From Bacteroidales bacterium (GTDB lineage: Bacteria; Bacteroidota; Bacteroidia; Bacteroidales; F082), in NCBI GenBank assembly GCA_016284305.1, contig JAEEON010000044.1, forward strand, positions 39,164 through 103,163: DNA of 64,000 nt, in the 5' to 3' direction. Each line of letters opens with the position of its first letter. The first letter of the stretch is position 1. The position numbers were made by a program, and so were the translations under genes. Positions 1-8,509 of the stretch are shown here, in pieces. The notes beneath the pieces were generated by a model. That model had not been told where the DNA came from, searched no databases, and worked only from the letters and a program-made list of their open reading frames with translations.

Positions 1-302
1 TCGTAGTCTTTGACTTTCTTGCGAAGCCTCTTCACTTCAGAATCCCCTCCACCAGGCTTAATGCCTTTGAGCTCCTTGTTGGCTTTGTCAAGGTCTTCTT
101 GAAGCGTCTTGACCTTGGCACGAAGCTCATCAACGACCTCATAGTTGACCGACTGGATCACGTCTTCAACGTTTCCCTTGTAATACTCCACCTTGATTCG
201 TTTGCCGTCCTTGGTCTTGCCTCGAACGGTTGAAAGTTGTGATTGGGAATAGGCTGTTGCAGTGACAGCGGAGACCACAAGAAATAAAAACAACTTTTTC
301 AT
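1..302 (-). CDS. Exported coiled-coil protein, 5' part only (cut by the window edge)
   Basis: Only about the first 100 codons are present; the frame is still open at base 1. The protein starts at the ATG at 302 with MKKLFLFLVVSAVTATAYSQ, a clear signal peptide ending in a Bacteroidota-style cleavage site. A short beta-rich stretch is followed by a charged heptad-like segment (VDELRAKVKTLQEDLDKANK) that should form a coiled coil. It starts 18 bases downstream of the VWA/RING/FHA gene on the same strand, so it is probably the next gene of the ubiquitin-like operon. It resembles the two other exported coiled-coil proteins of that operon in layout. No family recognised; function unknown. Confidence 0.75.
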   Translation of the reverse strand, partial: MKKLFLFLVVSAVTATAYSQSQLSTVRGKTKDGKRIKVEYYKGNVEDVIQSVNYEVVDELRAKVKTLQEDLDKANKELKGIKPGGGDSEVKRLRKKVKDY

Positions 303-319
303 ATGATACTATTTTTAAA

Positions 320-2665
320 TCATTTGTCTTTTTCGATGTAAGTGAACTTGGTGTTGCCAATGAAGAAACAGCTACCATGGCTCAGAAGGATGGAGTCGCC
401 CTCCTTAAGCGCACGCTGGTCTTCTCCATAGGTCGTACCGTCAGTGAGCGCATGGCAATACGGATGGTCGTTGTCGATGTACAACTCCACCTGTTTATCC
501 ATGATTTGGTCACTCGGATCCCAGTTCATTTGGATGACGCAGTTGGGTGAGCTGCCGATGGTGACGTGGTTGGAACCTCCAGCAACGTTCATCCATTTGT
601 AGATGGCGATGTCGCGCTCCTTGGTAGGACCTTCAATATGGAGATAGTAGTTTTCCGAAGTGTAGTGAACCACAGCTATGGAAGCGCCCAGACCTGCGGC
701 ATAGACCATGAAGCCAAACATGCCGATGACCTCCATGTTAATCATATATACGGCGACAAAACTCAGTGCCACCGAAACCAGACCGCCAATGAAGGCTTCC
801 TTGAACTGGATATCGGTTTTCTTCGACAAGAGATAGGTGATGCTGATACCGAAGAACAGCCACGGCACCCAGTCAATCCACCAACAGTTGCTCGACTTGC
901 CCAAGGCGATGATGATCACAGCGCCCAGCAAGAAGGCCAAGCAACCGATAATGGCATTGCCCAGGGAGCGGGCAAGGATGAGCAAGATGGTTTTGAAGGT
1001 CTTCTTTCTGAACTCGATCAAATAGCTGAACAAGAAAGTAATGACGAAGCCTAAGATGAGGCCGCACATCAACAAGGGTTGGATCTTTTGCACAAACTCA
1101 TTGGCAAACAGCTCAGCATTCTCTCCATGGAACAGGCCGACGATCCAGCGAATCAAAGTCTCAAAGACAGGGATGCTGGGGATCACCTTGAACAGGAGCC
1201 ATGAAATCAGACCGCCTGCCAAACCATAGAGGAGCCAGGAGGTGAAATAGGGTGAGTTGCGTTCGTCCGTCAGGCGTTTCTTATTATAGAAATAGATGCC
1301 TTCCTTGCAGCTGTTAAGTCCGTACTCAGGGCAACGGTCGTGATTTTCTTCCCAACACTCCCAGTGTACGGTATGTTGGCATTTGGTGACGATGAGATCG
1401 CCCTCCTCGAAGTTGTCCTTGCAGTAGTAGCACTGTTGAAGCACCACATTCTTGCCATCGTCTCTTACATCGGATGGTTTGAACTTCTTCACGTATTTCT
1501 TGCGGAAGATCTTATATTGAACCCAAGGCACCAGGAATTGCATGACGAGATAGGTCAGGACGATGAATCCCAAGCCTAGCAGAAGTCCATAAAGCAGGAT
1601 GGAGAGTTTACCACGGTTGGTTGCCACCTCAGCGGGAGCCAAGGTAATGGGCGACAGTGCAGAACCGAAGGAATACTTTTTCTCGCCGTGTGCCTTGGCC
1701 TTGTCGATATCCAAGAAGAGGTTCAGCGGCTGTCCGTTATAGGTCACCTTCTCTCCTACCGTATAATACATACGATAGTCCATGGCGATGGAGTCGATGG
1801 CACCAAGCAGCATGGATTTCAAGGAATCGATGGAATACTGTGGATAGAAACGTCCTTCGGGCGTGCGGTGGCACATGAACTTAAACTCGTTCTCCATCTC
1901 AGGCTCGAGTTCCTCGCCGAAATAGATGCAATAGATGGCTTTAAGTTGATCTGGAATGGTCAGGTAATCGGGATTGTTGAAAAGCAACTTGTCGCGGAAG
2001 AAGGTTTCGTCCTCGTCTTGCTCCACCTTACCGGACAGGATGAACAGCATCTTGTCGGAAAGCGTATCGGCACTCAGCTCTTGGTTGTGAGGGATGTCGG
2101 GATAGAAACATTCGTCCTCATCCAAGTTGGCGATTTCCTGGATTTTGGAGATGACTGAAGCATAAATCGACTTTTCTTCCTCTGCCTGCGACACCATGTT
2201 GTCGCGACGCACAAAGGAGCGGATGCTCTCGCCAGCATAGACCCTCTCGGTCTCGGTGACGTCAGAGCCCATCATGGTGATATAAACCTTAACATACTCG
2301 GGCAGAGCATCAACGAAGGTGACGATGGCCTCTTTCACTTTCAGGTAGTCCTCTTCACTGAGCATGGAACCTTGGTCAGCCAGGATCACGATGGTCAGGT
2401 TGTTGGAAACCAATTTCCGACTCGAGATATCGACCAAGCTATCGATAGTCAGCTCGATGGTATCGCCATTGACGATTTCAAAACACCGACAGTCATTAGC
2501 ATTCAAACCGAAATAAGGGACTTTGACACCGTCACGCATCAGTTTGAAGTCAACGAAACGGGTGACATCTGTCGATTCCACCGATCCAAACTCCATCTCA
2601 ACCTGAGCAAAAGCAGGTCGGAGAAACAATGTGATAAATAACAGTAATATTGATAAACGTTTCAT
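320..2665 (-). CDS. Membrane protein with VWA-like, RING-H2-like and FHA-like domains (putative E3-like component)
   Basis: 781 residues. Signal peptide 1-20; a VWA-like fold about 88-300, whose metal site reads DQGSM instead of DxSxS, so it may be degenerate; a first membrane span about 353-377; a basic cytoplasmic turn; then a RING-H2-like zinc finger with ligands C412, C415, C429, H431, H434, C437, C445 and C453. The spacing of the last pair is 7 rather than 2. About six more spans follow (476-667), then a C-terminal FHA-like beta domain (about 690-778) that lacks the usual Arg and Ser-His pair. The positive-inside rule places RING and FHA in the cytoplasm and VWA in the periplasm. It lies in one operon with the ubiquitin-like protein, E2 and JAMM genes, so an E3-like role is inferred. 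The domain calls are by eye. Confidence 0.7.
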   Translation of the reverse strand: MKRLSILLLFITLFLRPAFAQVEMEFGSVESTDVTRFVDFKLMRDGVKVPYFGLNANDCRCFEIVNGDTIELTIDSLVDISSRKLVSNNLTIVILADQGSMLSEEDYLKVKEAIVTFVDALPEYVKVYITMMGSDVTETERVYAGESIRSFVRRDNMVSQAEEEKSIYASVISKIQEIANLDEDECFYPDIPHNQELSADTLSDKMLFILSGKVEQDEDETFFRDKLLFNNPDYLTIPDQLKAIYCIYFGEELEPEMENEFKFMCHRTPEGRFYPQYSIDSLKSMLLGAIDSIAMDYRMYYTVGEKVTYNGQPLNLFLDIDKAKAHGEKKYSFGSALSPITLAPAEVATNRGKLSILLYGLLLGLGFIVLTYLVMQFLVPWVQYKIFRKKYVKKFKPSDVRDDGKNVVLQQCYYCKDNFEEGDLIVTKCQHTVHWECWEENHDRCPEYGLNSCKEGIYFYNKKRLTDERNSPYFTSWLLYGLAGGLISWLLFKVIPSIPVFETLIRWIVGLFHGENAELFANEFVQKIQPLLMCGLILGFVITFLFSYLIEFRKKTFKTILLILARSLGNAIIGCLAFLLGAVIIIALGKSSNCWWIDWVPWLFFGISITYLLSKKTDIQFKEAFIGGLVSVALSFVAVYMINMEVIGMFGFMVYAAGLGASIAVVHYTSENYYLHIEGPTKERDIAIYKWMNVAGGSNHVTIGSSPNCVIQMNWDPSDQIMDKQVELYIDNDHPYCHALTDGTTYGEDQRALKEGDSILLSHGSCFFIGNTKFTYIEKDK

Positions 2666-2675
2666 AATGTGACAA

Positions 2676-4274
2676 TTAAACTCTCTTTCTTCTAATCCAT
2701 TCTTTCATTTGGGTCATCGTTGTAGAACCCGTCTTGGCAAAGCTGCCTGATGAGTTGCGCGTCCAGACATCCAATTCATTATCCGTCTTACAGCTGACCA
2801 GGAACTGGCATCCGTTAAGTTCGGAGGCATATTTTTGAAGTGAAGCTTCCGTCAGGTCATCGTCATTGATCAGGCAACCGCGTTTTTCATCATTCTCATA
2901 GGGCAAGCAGCAACCTACTTGGATATAGCCATTTTCTTCTTCACCAAACAAGTAGCCGATAACACCTTTAACATTGGAGAACAAGGCGTTATCCACTTGG
3001 TTGATGGCATGGCCTGCGAAGCCGATGTGGTGTAGTCCTTCCCCATTCAATGCAAGGTTGAAATAGTCGGGGTTGGCTTTGAATTCCTCAAGCAGGTCGT
3101 TAGCCTGATAACCGTTACGGTTCATCTCACGGCTTTGGCGATAGATCTCTTCAAAGGAGAACCAACGTTTCACCTCCTCTTGGTTGTTCATCTTGCCATC
3201 GGCCTTTGCGGTGAAGAATCCCACCTTGAAATCTGGTGTATTGGTGTCGATGACAATGGCTATCAGACGTTTAGGATGGTCAGGATAGGTCAGCTGACGT
3301 TGCACGATCAAGTCTTGGTTCGACAGGAAGAGTCCCAATCCAGGGTGCGAGTGCATCCAGCAGGTGAGCACATAGTCGCGTTTCGACTTGGTAGCCAGAG
3401 TGTTGATGACCGATGCGGTGTTGATTCCAATCTTCTTGCCAAAGTTCAGGCTATACTCACCAAAGTCGGCGTCATCGCCAGGTTCAACCATGTACTCCAA
3501 GCTGATGTTGTAGCGATTCGGTTTTCCTTGTTCGTGATCCCAGCAACCGAGGATGAAGCACCCCGTCTCGTTGGTCCTGCCACCATCTTCGAGGGAATTG
3601 TTGAAGAAGTCGTACAGTTTTTTGATGAGTGCGGCACTGAAATACACCTTGTTGATGGCCGTATCGGTGAACACCATGTCCATGTCGAAAGCGAGGTATT
3701 CGTTGAGATGGTCGTAAACATGTTGCAGTCCCTTTTCATAAACGATCGACTCGTCATTGATCATGTTGAGCACATTAGGATCGTTGGTCTCAGGTTTCAC
3801 GGCTGGTCTTTTTCTCTTTCGTTGGACAACGAAGATAAAGATACCGATAAGCAGGAGCAGTGCGGCAGAGCCAATGATATAGATAATATTGCGTTTCGAC
3901 GCGGATCCTTTGAATTGGTTGCCGGGTTTCAGTCGCTCCATCTGCGGCATCATATCCACGTTGATGGTGATTTGTTCACCATTAAAGAGCCCTGGCACAC
4001 TCACTTTGTCATTGGTTGAAAGTCCAATAGGATGAAGGATGTAAGGCTCTGAATTTGACATGAAGAGGCAAGTATCGCGTCCTCCCCATTCGAAGCAGTT
4101 GCGGATGGGATCGTTGGTGATGGCTTTCTTCACGAACTCAAGGTGCCCGGAAGGCACGTTGACGCTGAGTTTTCTGCCATCGAAGCTCATCGTTGGGTTT
4201 TGTCCCATCAACGCTGAAGCTGACAACAGGATGACACTGATAAACAAGCCAATATAATACTTTGTCTTAATCAT
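2676..4274 (-). CDS. Membrane-anchored JAMM/MPN metallopeptidase (putative deubiquitinase-like isopeptidase)
   Basis: 532 residues. Signal peptide 1-25, a roughly 100-residue exported domain, a single transmembrane helix about 128-151 followed by QRKRKR, then a cytoplasmic MPN/JAB domain. The JAMM zinc site is complete: E236 (NETGC), H308, H310, S318 and D321 in HSHPGLGLFLSNQD. This is the motif of Rpn11/AMSH-type isopeptidases, which remove ubiquitin-like proteins from targets. Residues about 405-530 (starting near GVIGYLFGEEENGYIQVGC) look like a second MPN fold without metal ligands; that part is inference. The start overlaps the stop of the upstream coiled-coil gene by 4 bases, so the two are co-translated. 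Fusion of a JAMM domain to an exported sensor-like domain is unusual. Confidence 0.85.
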   Translation of the reverse strand: MIKTKYYIGLFISVILLSASALMGQNPTMSFDGRKLSVNVPSGHLEFVKKAITNDPIRNCFEWGGRDTCLFMSNSEPYILHPIGLSTNDKVSVPGLFNGEQITINVDMMPQMERLKPGNQFKGSASKRNIIYIIGSAALLLLIGIFIFVVQRKRKRPAVKPETNDPNVLNMINDESIVYEKGLQHVYDHLNEYLAFDMDMVFTDTAINKVYFSAALIKKLYDFFNNSLEDGGRTNETGCFILGCWDHEQGKPNRYNISLEYMVEPGDDADFGEYSLNFGKKIGINTASVINTLATKSKRDYVLTCWMHSHPGLGLFLSNQDLIVQRQLTYPDHPKRLIAIVIDTNTPDFKVGFFTAKADGKMNNQEEVKRWFSFEEIYRQSREMNRNGYQANDLLEEFKANPDYFNLALNGEGLHHIGFAGHAINQVDNALFSNVKGVIGYLFGEEENGYIQVGCCLPYENDEKRGCLINDDDLTEASLQKYASELNGCQFLVSCKTDNELDVWTRNSSGSFAKTGSTTMTQMKEWIRRKRV

Positions 4275-5044
4275 ATTGATGGGATGTTTTCTTCTTCTTT
4301 CTTCGGTTTCTTCTCCTTTTTGGGCTTTAACGCTTTGGCAGCCTTGACCTTAGTGCTGATCAGTGTGATGATCATGGTGATGGCTGCGACGATGCCCACA
4401 ATCTCAAGGATGAGCGTCATGTTGATGGGGCTCTTGATCACTTCCATGGCTTGGATCCGGGTATAGGTGTCCTTGATGTTTCTCCAGAGTGAGGTGAGTT
4501 CCTCATCTTCATCGACAAAATCGCGGTTAGCGCCATATTCCACGGTGGCTTCCTCAACATAGCATTCTTGGGCCAGTTGTTTGACAATGCCGAGCGAGTC
4601 GATACGTTTGTTTTCGACGCAACGGCTCCCAGCCTCTTCCAGTTCAGCGAGATGTTCCAGATAGCGGTTCATCTTGATGTTGAGCTTTTCGAGCTTGTCT
4701 TGTTTTATCTTTTCCGCCTTCAACTCTTCGATACGCTTGCCGATTTGCTGGTGCAAGACGGTGTAGTTGTCGTAAATCGTGTAGAGTTTTTTGTCGTAAC
4801 GGAAGAGCTCGCTATAGTCGTTGTAGCACGACTCCACCAACTTGATATGGTTTTTGTAGCGAGGTTCCAAGTTTTCGGCATCTTCGGCGGTCACAATCTG
4901 GCTGTCGAGTTTGACCAGTTCCTTGTAATAGCCATTGAGTTCTTCCTTGACCATATCGACAAGGTCGTCTTGGGCCATGGTTCTCATGGGCGACAGCAGT
5001 GCCATCATGGCAAGGAGAAGAAAACAACAACGATGGTTTTTCAT
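4271..5044 (-). CDS. Exported coiled-coil protein with C-terminal membrane anchor
   Basis: 257 residues, no known family recognised. Signal peptide 1-25 (ending TMAQ), a long helical, charged middle (about 30-200) likely to form coiled coils, one transmembrane helix about 208-231, and a very basic cytoplasmic tail rich in KPKKEKKPKKEE. The bulk is therefore periplasmic with a short lysine-rich tail inside the cell. The stop overlaps the JAMM gene start by 4 bases and the gene starts 11 bases after the 382-residue gene, so it belongs to the ubiquitin-like operon. It could act as an adaptor or sensor across the membrane, and its lysine-rich tail is a conceivable modification target; both ideas are inference. 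Confidence 0.7.
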   Translation of the reverse strand: MKNHRCCFLLLAMMALLSPMRTMAQDDLVDMVKEELNGYYKELVKLDSQIVTAEDAENLEPRYKNHIKLVESCYNDYSELFRYDKKLYTIYDNYTVLHQQIGKRIEELKAEKIKQDKLEKLNIKMNRYLEHLAELEEAGSRCVENKRIDSLGIVKQLAQECYVEEATVEYGANRDFVDEDEELTSLWRNIKDTYTRIQAMEVIKSPINMTLILEIVGIVAAITMIITLISTKVKAAKALKPKKEKKPKKEEENIPSI

Positions 5045-5055
5045 GATTCAGGGGT

Positions 5056-6204
5056 TTACTTGATAAGTTTCTTGACGAACTCGTAGTTCTTCAACAGTTT
5101 CTTGTCGAGCTTGTCTTTGCATCCGGAAGGCAGTTCGTTGAGTTTGGCGTCGAACTTCTTGACTTCCGATTCAAAGGCAGCTTTCTTTTCTGCTTTGGCG
5201 GCAGCGTCGCTAGCCAGTGACCAGTCGTTGACCAAGTTGTTGAGCTTGTTGGTCACGGTCTTGACTTCGGCATCCAATTTCTTGGTATCGCAGGAAGGTT
5301 GTGTGTTGTTGTTGTTATTATTGTAAGTCTCTTTCTTGCCCATATCCTCGATACGTCCGATGCAATCCATCAAGCTTTGGTAACTTCTTTGGATATCTTC
5401 GCAGTCAGCGTTTTTGAAACGGTTGAGGTCAATCACGTTGAACTCATTCATGACGAAGTCCTTGAAGCTCTTTTGCGTGCTGGGGCTTTTCTTGAGTTCG
5501 TTGAGTTTGTCTTCGGCAACTTGGAACAGAGCCTCATACTCTTGGATGGTTTGGATCATCTGCTCGGCATCCTTGCAGCGTTCCAACTTGATGGTGATGG
5601 TGATGTCGTCTGCCACGAATCCCAAGGTGCCTTTACGACCGCTACGATCCATCGGGATGGGGTTGCGGAACTTCAAGGTAACGTTGCTGTTACCGGGATT
5701 CACCTTGAAACTCAGATCGAGTTCCATTTTGCCATCGAGGGGAACCATTTGGTGATCCAGTTCCTTTTTGACTCTTCTGGATGACTTCAGATCATATACG
5801 CCGCTGAAGGTCATGCCAGTAGCTTGGATTGAAGCATTAAGGGTCTTGTTGGAGAAGTCGATGAAGCTTTCTTGGTCGGAATAGTTGAATGATTTGATCA
5901 TCTTGACGCCATGGTTGCTCATATAGCTTCCAAGTTCGGCGAAGGCAACATCATGTTGGGGCAGCCACACCTTGTCGTAGTTTGAATTGATATTGGCGGC
6001 ACCGCAGCGCACGAGCAGGGTCTCCGAAGCCTGGTCGAATTCGAACCTAAGGTTCATGCTTGCCTTAGGTACACGTTCGTTATAGCCAGGGATATCCACA
6101 GTCAGGTCAGTGGACTCTTCGGTGGAGACAGACACTTTATATTGGGCGAAAAGCATCGCCGGTACAAAAAGGATGGTTAGTAAGAATAATGCGATCTTTT
6201 TCAT
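5056..6204 (-). CDS. Exported periplasmic protein of the ubiquitin-like operon, unknown family
   Basis: 382 residues. Signal peptide 1-20 (MKKIALFLLTILFVPAMLFA). The first ~200 residues are beta-rich, and the rest is mainly helical, with a hydrophilic linker containing a run of asparagines near residue 296 and lysine/alanine-rich coiled-coil segments after it. No transmembrane helix follows the signal peptide, so a soluble periplasmic protein is expected. It is separated by 6 bases from the E2 gene upstream and 11 bases from the membrane coiled-coil gene downstream. It may partner the exported domains of the JAMM and VWA/RING proteins. No function can be assigned from sequence. Confidence 0.7.
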   Translation of the reverse strand: MKKIALFLLTILFVPAMLFAQYKVSVSTEESTDLTVDIPGYNERVPKASMNLRFEFDQASETLLVRCGAANINSNYDKVWLPQHDVAFAELGSYMSNHGVKMIKSFNYSDQESFIDFSNKTLNASIQATGMTFSGVYDLKSSRRVKKELDHQMVPLDGKMELDLSFKVNPGNSNVTLKFRNPIPMDRSGRKGTLGFVADDITITIKLERCKDAEQMIQTIQEYEALFQVAEDKLNELKKSPSTQKSFKDFVMNEFNVIDLNRFKNADCEDIQRSYQSLMDCIGRIEDMGKKETYNNNNNNTQPSCDTKKLDAEVKTVTNKLNNLVNDWSLASDAAAKAEKKAAFESEVKKFDAKLNELPSGCKDKLDKKLLKNYEFVKKLIK

Positions 6205-6210
6205 GGCTTT

Positions 6211-6804
6211 TTAATTTTCGTTTCTGAGTTGTTCTATCCAGCCGTTAGGTTCAGCTTGTTCAAGAACCCATTCGGCCACTTTGTTATCCTCCGGGTAAGG
6301 AGGTGTATTCAATGCATGGTATTTCTCATATTTCAAATACAACATCACACGGTCAACATACCAAGCCAAGTCGGTAAAGGTGCCACAGGCCGGGGTGTTG
6401 AGGCAAACGCGACCGGCGAAGTCGCCGAAGAAGCGGATGTTGGGATGCCAGGGGTGCGGTATCTCGTTGCCTTGGTCGTCCTTGGTGATGAACTTGAACT
6501 CGAGCTTGCTGTCCACTGCAGGATAGTTGTTCGGGATGGTGATGTGCATCCTGAATTCATCGGCGCATATCGGCTTGCAGAGACCGTTCTCATCCGGTTC
6601 CTCCACATTGCAGAACGACTTCACCTTGAAGATGATCTCGTATTGAATTGGCAAGTTCTCGGGATTGCGCTTTCTGATGACATAGGTGATGTCGGGATCA
6701 TCCTTGAAACGTTGGTCGATGGCCGACCATTCGTGCATCAGACGGCGATTCCGTCCAACAAAACGGATTTGCTTGTACTGATCTATTTCTCTGGGCTGCT
6801 CCAT
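6211..6804 (-). CDS. E2 ubiquitin-conjugating-enzyme-like protein (UBC fold)
   Basis: 197 residues from the ATG at 6804; a GTG at 6828 would add 8 residues, and neither start has a convincing ribosome binding site. The UBC order is visible: an N-terminal basic helix, a beta sheet with a YP turn (NNYPAVDSKLEFKF), HPN at residues 120-122, and the probable catalytic cysteine C134 in GRVCLN, followed by a helical C-terminus. In typical E2 enzymes the cysteine lies 8 residues after the Asn of HPN; here it is 12, so the active-site loop carries about four extra residues (FFGDFAG). The enzyme would accept a ubiquitin-like protein as a thioester and pass it to a target. It sits just downstream of the ubiquitin-like gene and in one operon with JAMM and RING-like proteins. 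Confidence 0.85.
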   Translation of the reverse strand: MEQPREIDQYKQIRFVGRNRRLMHEWSAIDQRFKDDPDITYVIRKRNPENLPIQYEIIFKVKSFCNVEEPDENGLCKPICADEFRMHITIPNNYPAVDSKLEFKFITKDDQGNEIPHPWHPNIRFFGDFAGRVCLNTPACGTFTDLAWYVDRVMLYLKYEKYHALNTPPYPEDNKVAEWVLEQAEPNGWIEQLRNEN

Positions 6805-6837
6805 ATCAAAAAGGGTTTGGCAAATCACTCCATCAAT

Positions 6838-7152
6838 TTAACCGGCAATAGGATCGGAGATCACTTCCAGAGTGTCGCCGGCCTTCACGTTATAGTCAAG
6901 CAGCGTCTTCTTGGTCTTGCCCACCTTGGGTTGCAAGATGATGTCGCGTCCTGTCACCTCGTCCTTCTTGCCGAAGAAATACTCGGTGGGGACATAGTCA
7001 ATCATCTCCGGCAAGTCGAAGATGCGTGTACCCGTGTTGTCCACTGCCTTACGCAAGTTGTTCATCAGAACTTCAAGATCTGTAGTGGGATCGGTAACTC
7101 TGAACTTGATCGTCTTGTTCTTGTACCTTAAGAATAAAAAGAAGTCTTCCAT
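6838..7152 (-). CDS. Ubiquitin-like beta-grasp protein ending in Ala-Gly
   Basis: 104 residues with a beta-hairpin (FLFLRY...KTIKFRV), a helix (DLEVLMNNLRKAV), an insert, and a C-terminal part that matches ubiquitin closely: TLLDYNVKAGDTLEVI against TLSDYNIQKESTLHLV of ubiquitin. The following tails have equal length, SDPIAG against LRLRGG. The protein ends directly in Ala-Gly, so it would not need trimming before activation. It is probably the modifier conjugated by the E2 encoded next (stop codon 33 bases before the E2 ATG) and removed by the JAMM enzyme. YukD-like ubiquitin-fold proteins are known in bacteria, but the C-terminal glycine and operon partners argue for a conjugated modifier here. 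Confidence 0.85.
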   Translation of the reverse strand: MEDFFLFLRYKNKTIKFRVTDPTTDLEVLMNNLRKAVDNTGTRIFDLPEMIDYVPTEYFFGKKDEVTGRDIILQPKVGKTKKTLLDYNVKAGDTLEVISDPIAG

Positions 7153-7186
7153 GGTCGATTATTTTTTTTGTTGTTATTGATTATTG

Positions 7187-8509
7187 TCATTGAATTACTA
7201 ATTTCTGCACAGTAGGTTCAGCAATGCCATCGGAGAGGTGGCAGAAGTAGATGCCTTTGGCCAGACTGACGGTGATGGTGCTGTTACCGGGTTCCACGTG
7301 TTGACGGTGCAACAGCTTGCCCTCGAGGGAATAGATGCTCAGCTCAGCCACGTTTTGGCTTTGGTTGTTGATGACCAGGCCTTCGTTGGTGGAGGCTGGA
7401 TTTGGCCAAATGTCAAATCCTCTGCTGCTATTGTTGACGGTGTGAGGTGCGGTGAAAGCTCCACAGAACAGATTGCCATTGGCATCGGAGTTGTTGGAGA
7501 CATATACCGTATATTCGCCGTTGTCCAAGCCACCCGATTTGTAATAATATTGACCAGTAGCACCAGCGATCTTCTCGCCGTCCTTGTACCATTGGTATTT
7601 ATATACATCGGCAGGATTGGGATAGATAAGGATGTATTCCTTGCCATCATGCACTTTGGCCACAATGTTGTTCAGCTCGGTCACAAACGATTGGACGTTA
7701 ACGTTCAACTCGTTCGTAACAGAACAACCCGTAGAGGTGTTCTCTACCACAACCGAGACTTTATGGGCACCTGGGGTGACCCAGAGCACCTTCACCTTGT
7801 GGTTGCTGGCCGTTACCGTGGCATTTTTGTCTGTCACCGACCAGGTAAAGGAGCAATGGCTGTCTTTGGTAACACTATATTCGGCCTCCATCATCGTGCA
7901 TGTACTGTTCTCCCCTGTCATCGTTGCGTCAGGCATGGGGTTTACAGTGATGGTGACGGGAGCACTTTCCGTGTACCCCATGGCGTTGGAAGCCCAAAAC
8001 ACCAGCGACCATTGGTTATATGACACGTCCAATGGCTGGTTTGTATATTCAATGAGTTCATCTTGTTGAGAGTTGGGTTTAAACAAGTACCAACCCTGAC
8101 TGGTGGCATTGGTAACCTCAGGAACCGTCAAAGTAAGAGACTCACCATCGCAGATGGGAGCCGGCGCCACTACTTGTCCGTTGATGATGGGGCCATTGCC
8201 TCCAAAGACAGCCGAGACCACCACATTGAAGTTCGGCATGATGAAGACGTTGTCTTCAATGGCTACCGTTTGCGACTGATGATCTTTACGATAGGCGGTC
8301 ACTGAAACCACATGGTAATTGTTGTCAGGGACTGCAGTTACCATTACCCTTGCGCCTACCTGAACTTCACCTATGGGACGCACGTTGACCGATCCATGAG
8401 TGATGTATGGATCCACTTCAACCGTGTAAACATTCAGGCTGTCGGTCCCTTGCGCCATCAATGCTGTGGCGCCGAACAGAAGCATCAAAAACAGATAAAA
8501 CTTTTTCAT
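7187..8509 (-). CDS. T9SS-sorted surface protein with PKD/Ig-like repeats
   Basis: 440 residues. Signal peptide (MKKFYLFLMLLFGATALMAQ), a bacterial-repeat-like domain (GSVNVRPIGEVQVGARV), Ig/PKD-like modules that resemble those of gliding-motility adhesins, and a C-terminal type IX sorting domain: FDIWPNPASTNEG, then ELSIYSLEGKLL and the terminal LAKGIYFCHL...QKLVIQ. It would be exported by the Sec system, carried across the outer membrane by T9SS and attached at the surface. It lies 34 bases upstream of the ubiquitin-like gene on the same strand, so it may be the first gene of that operon. Whether its link to the conjugation genes is functional is unknown. Confidence 0.8.
   Translation of the reverse strand: MKKFYLFLMLLFGATALMAQGTDSLNVYTVEVDPYITHGSVNVRPIGEVQVGARVMVTAVPDNNYHVVSVTAYRKDHQSQTVAIEDNVFIMPNFNVVVSAVFGGNGPIINGQVVAPAPICDGESLTLTVPEVTNATSQGWYLFKPNSQQDELIEYTNQPLDVSYNQWSLVFWASNAMGYTESAPVTITVNPMPDATMTGENSTCTMMEAEYSVTKDSHCSFTWSVTDKNATVTASNHKVKVLWVTPGAHKVSVVVENTSTGCSVTNELNVNVQSFVTELNNIVAKVHDGKEYILIYPNPADVYKYQWYKDGEKIAGATGQYYYKSGGLDNGEYTVYVSNNSDANGNLFCGAFTAPHTVNNSSRGFDIWPNPASTNEGLVINNQSQNVAELSIYSLEGKLLHRQHVEPGNSTITVSLAKGIYFCHLSDGIAEPTVQKLVIQ

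Noticed and set aside
3135..4019. 294-codon plus-strand frame opposite the JAMM gene
   Set aside because: Shadow frame; the minus strand has complete JAMM, signal and membrane features.
5290..5335. A-rich/Asn-coding tract considered as a DGR template repeat
   Set aside because: It is a short Asn homopolymer linker in the 382-residue gene and does not resemble the variable regions at 57507 or 63167.
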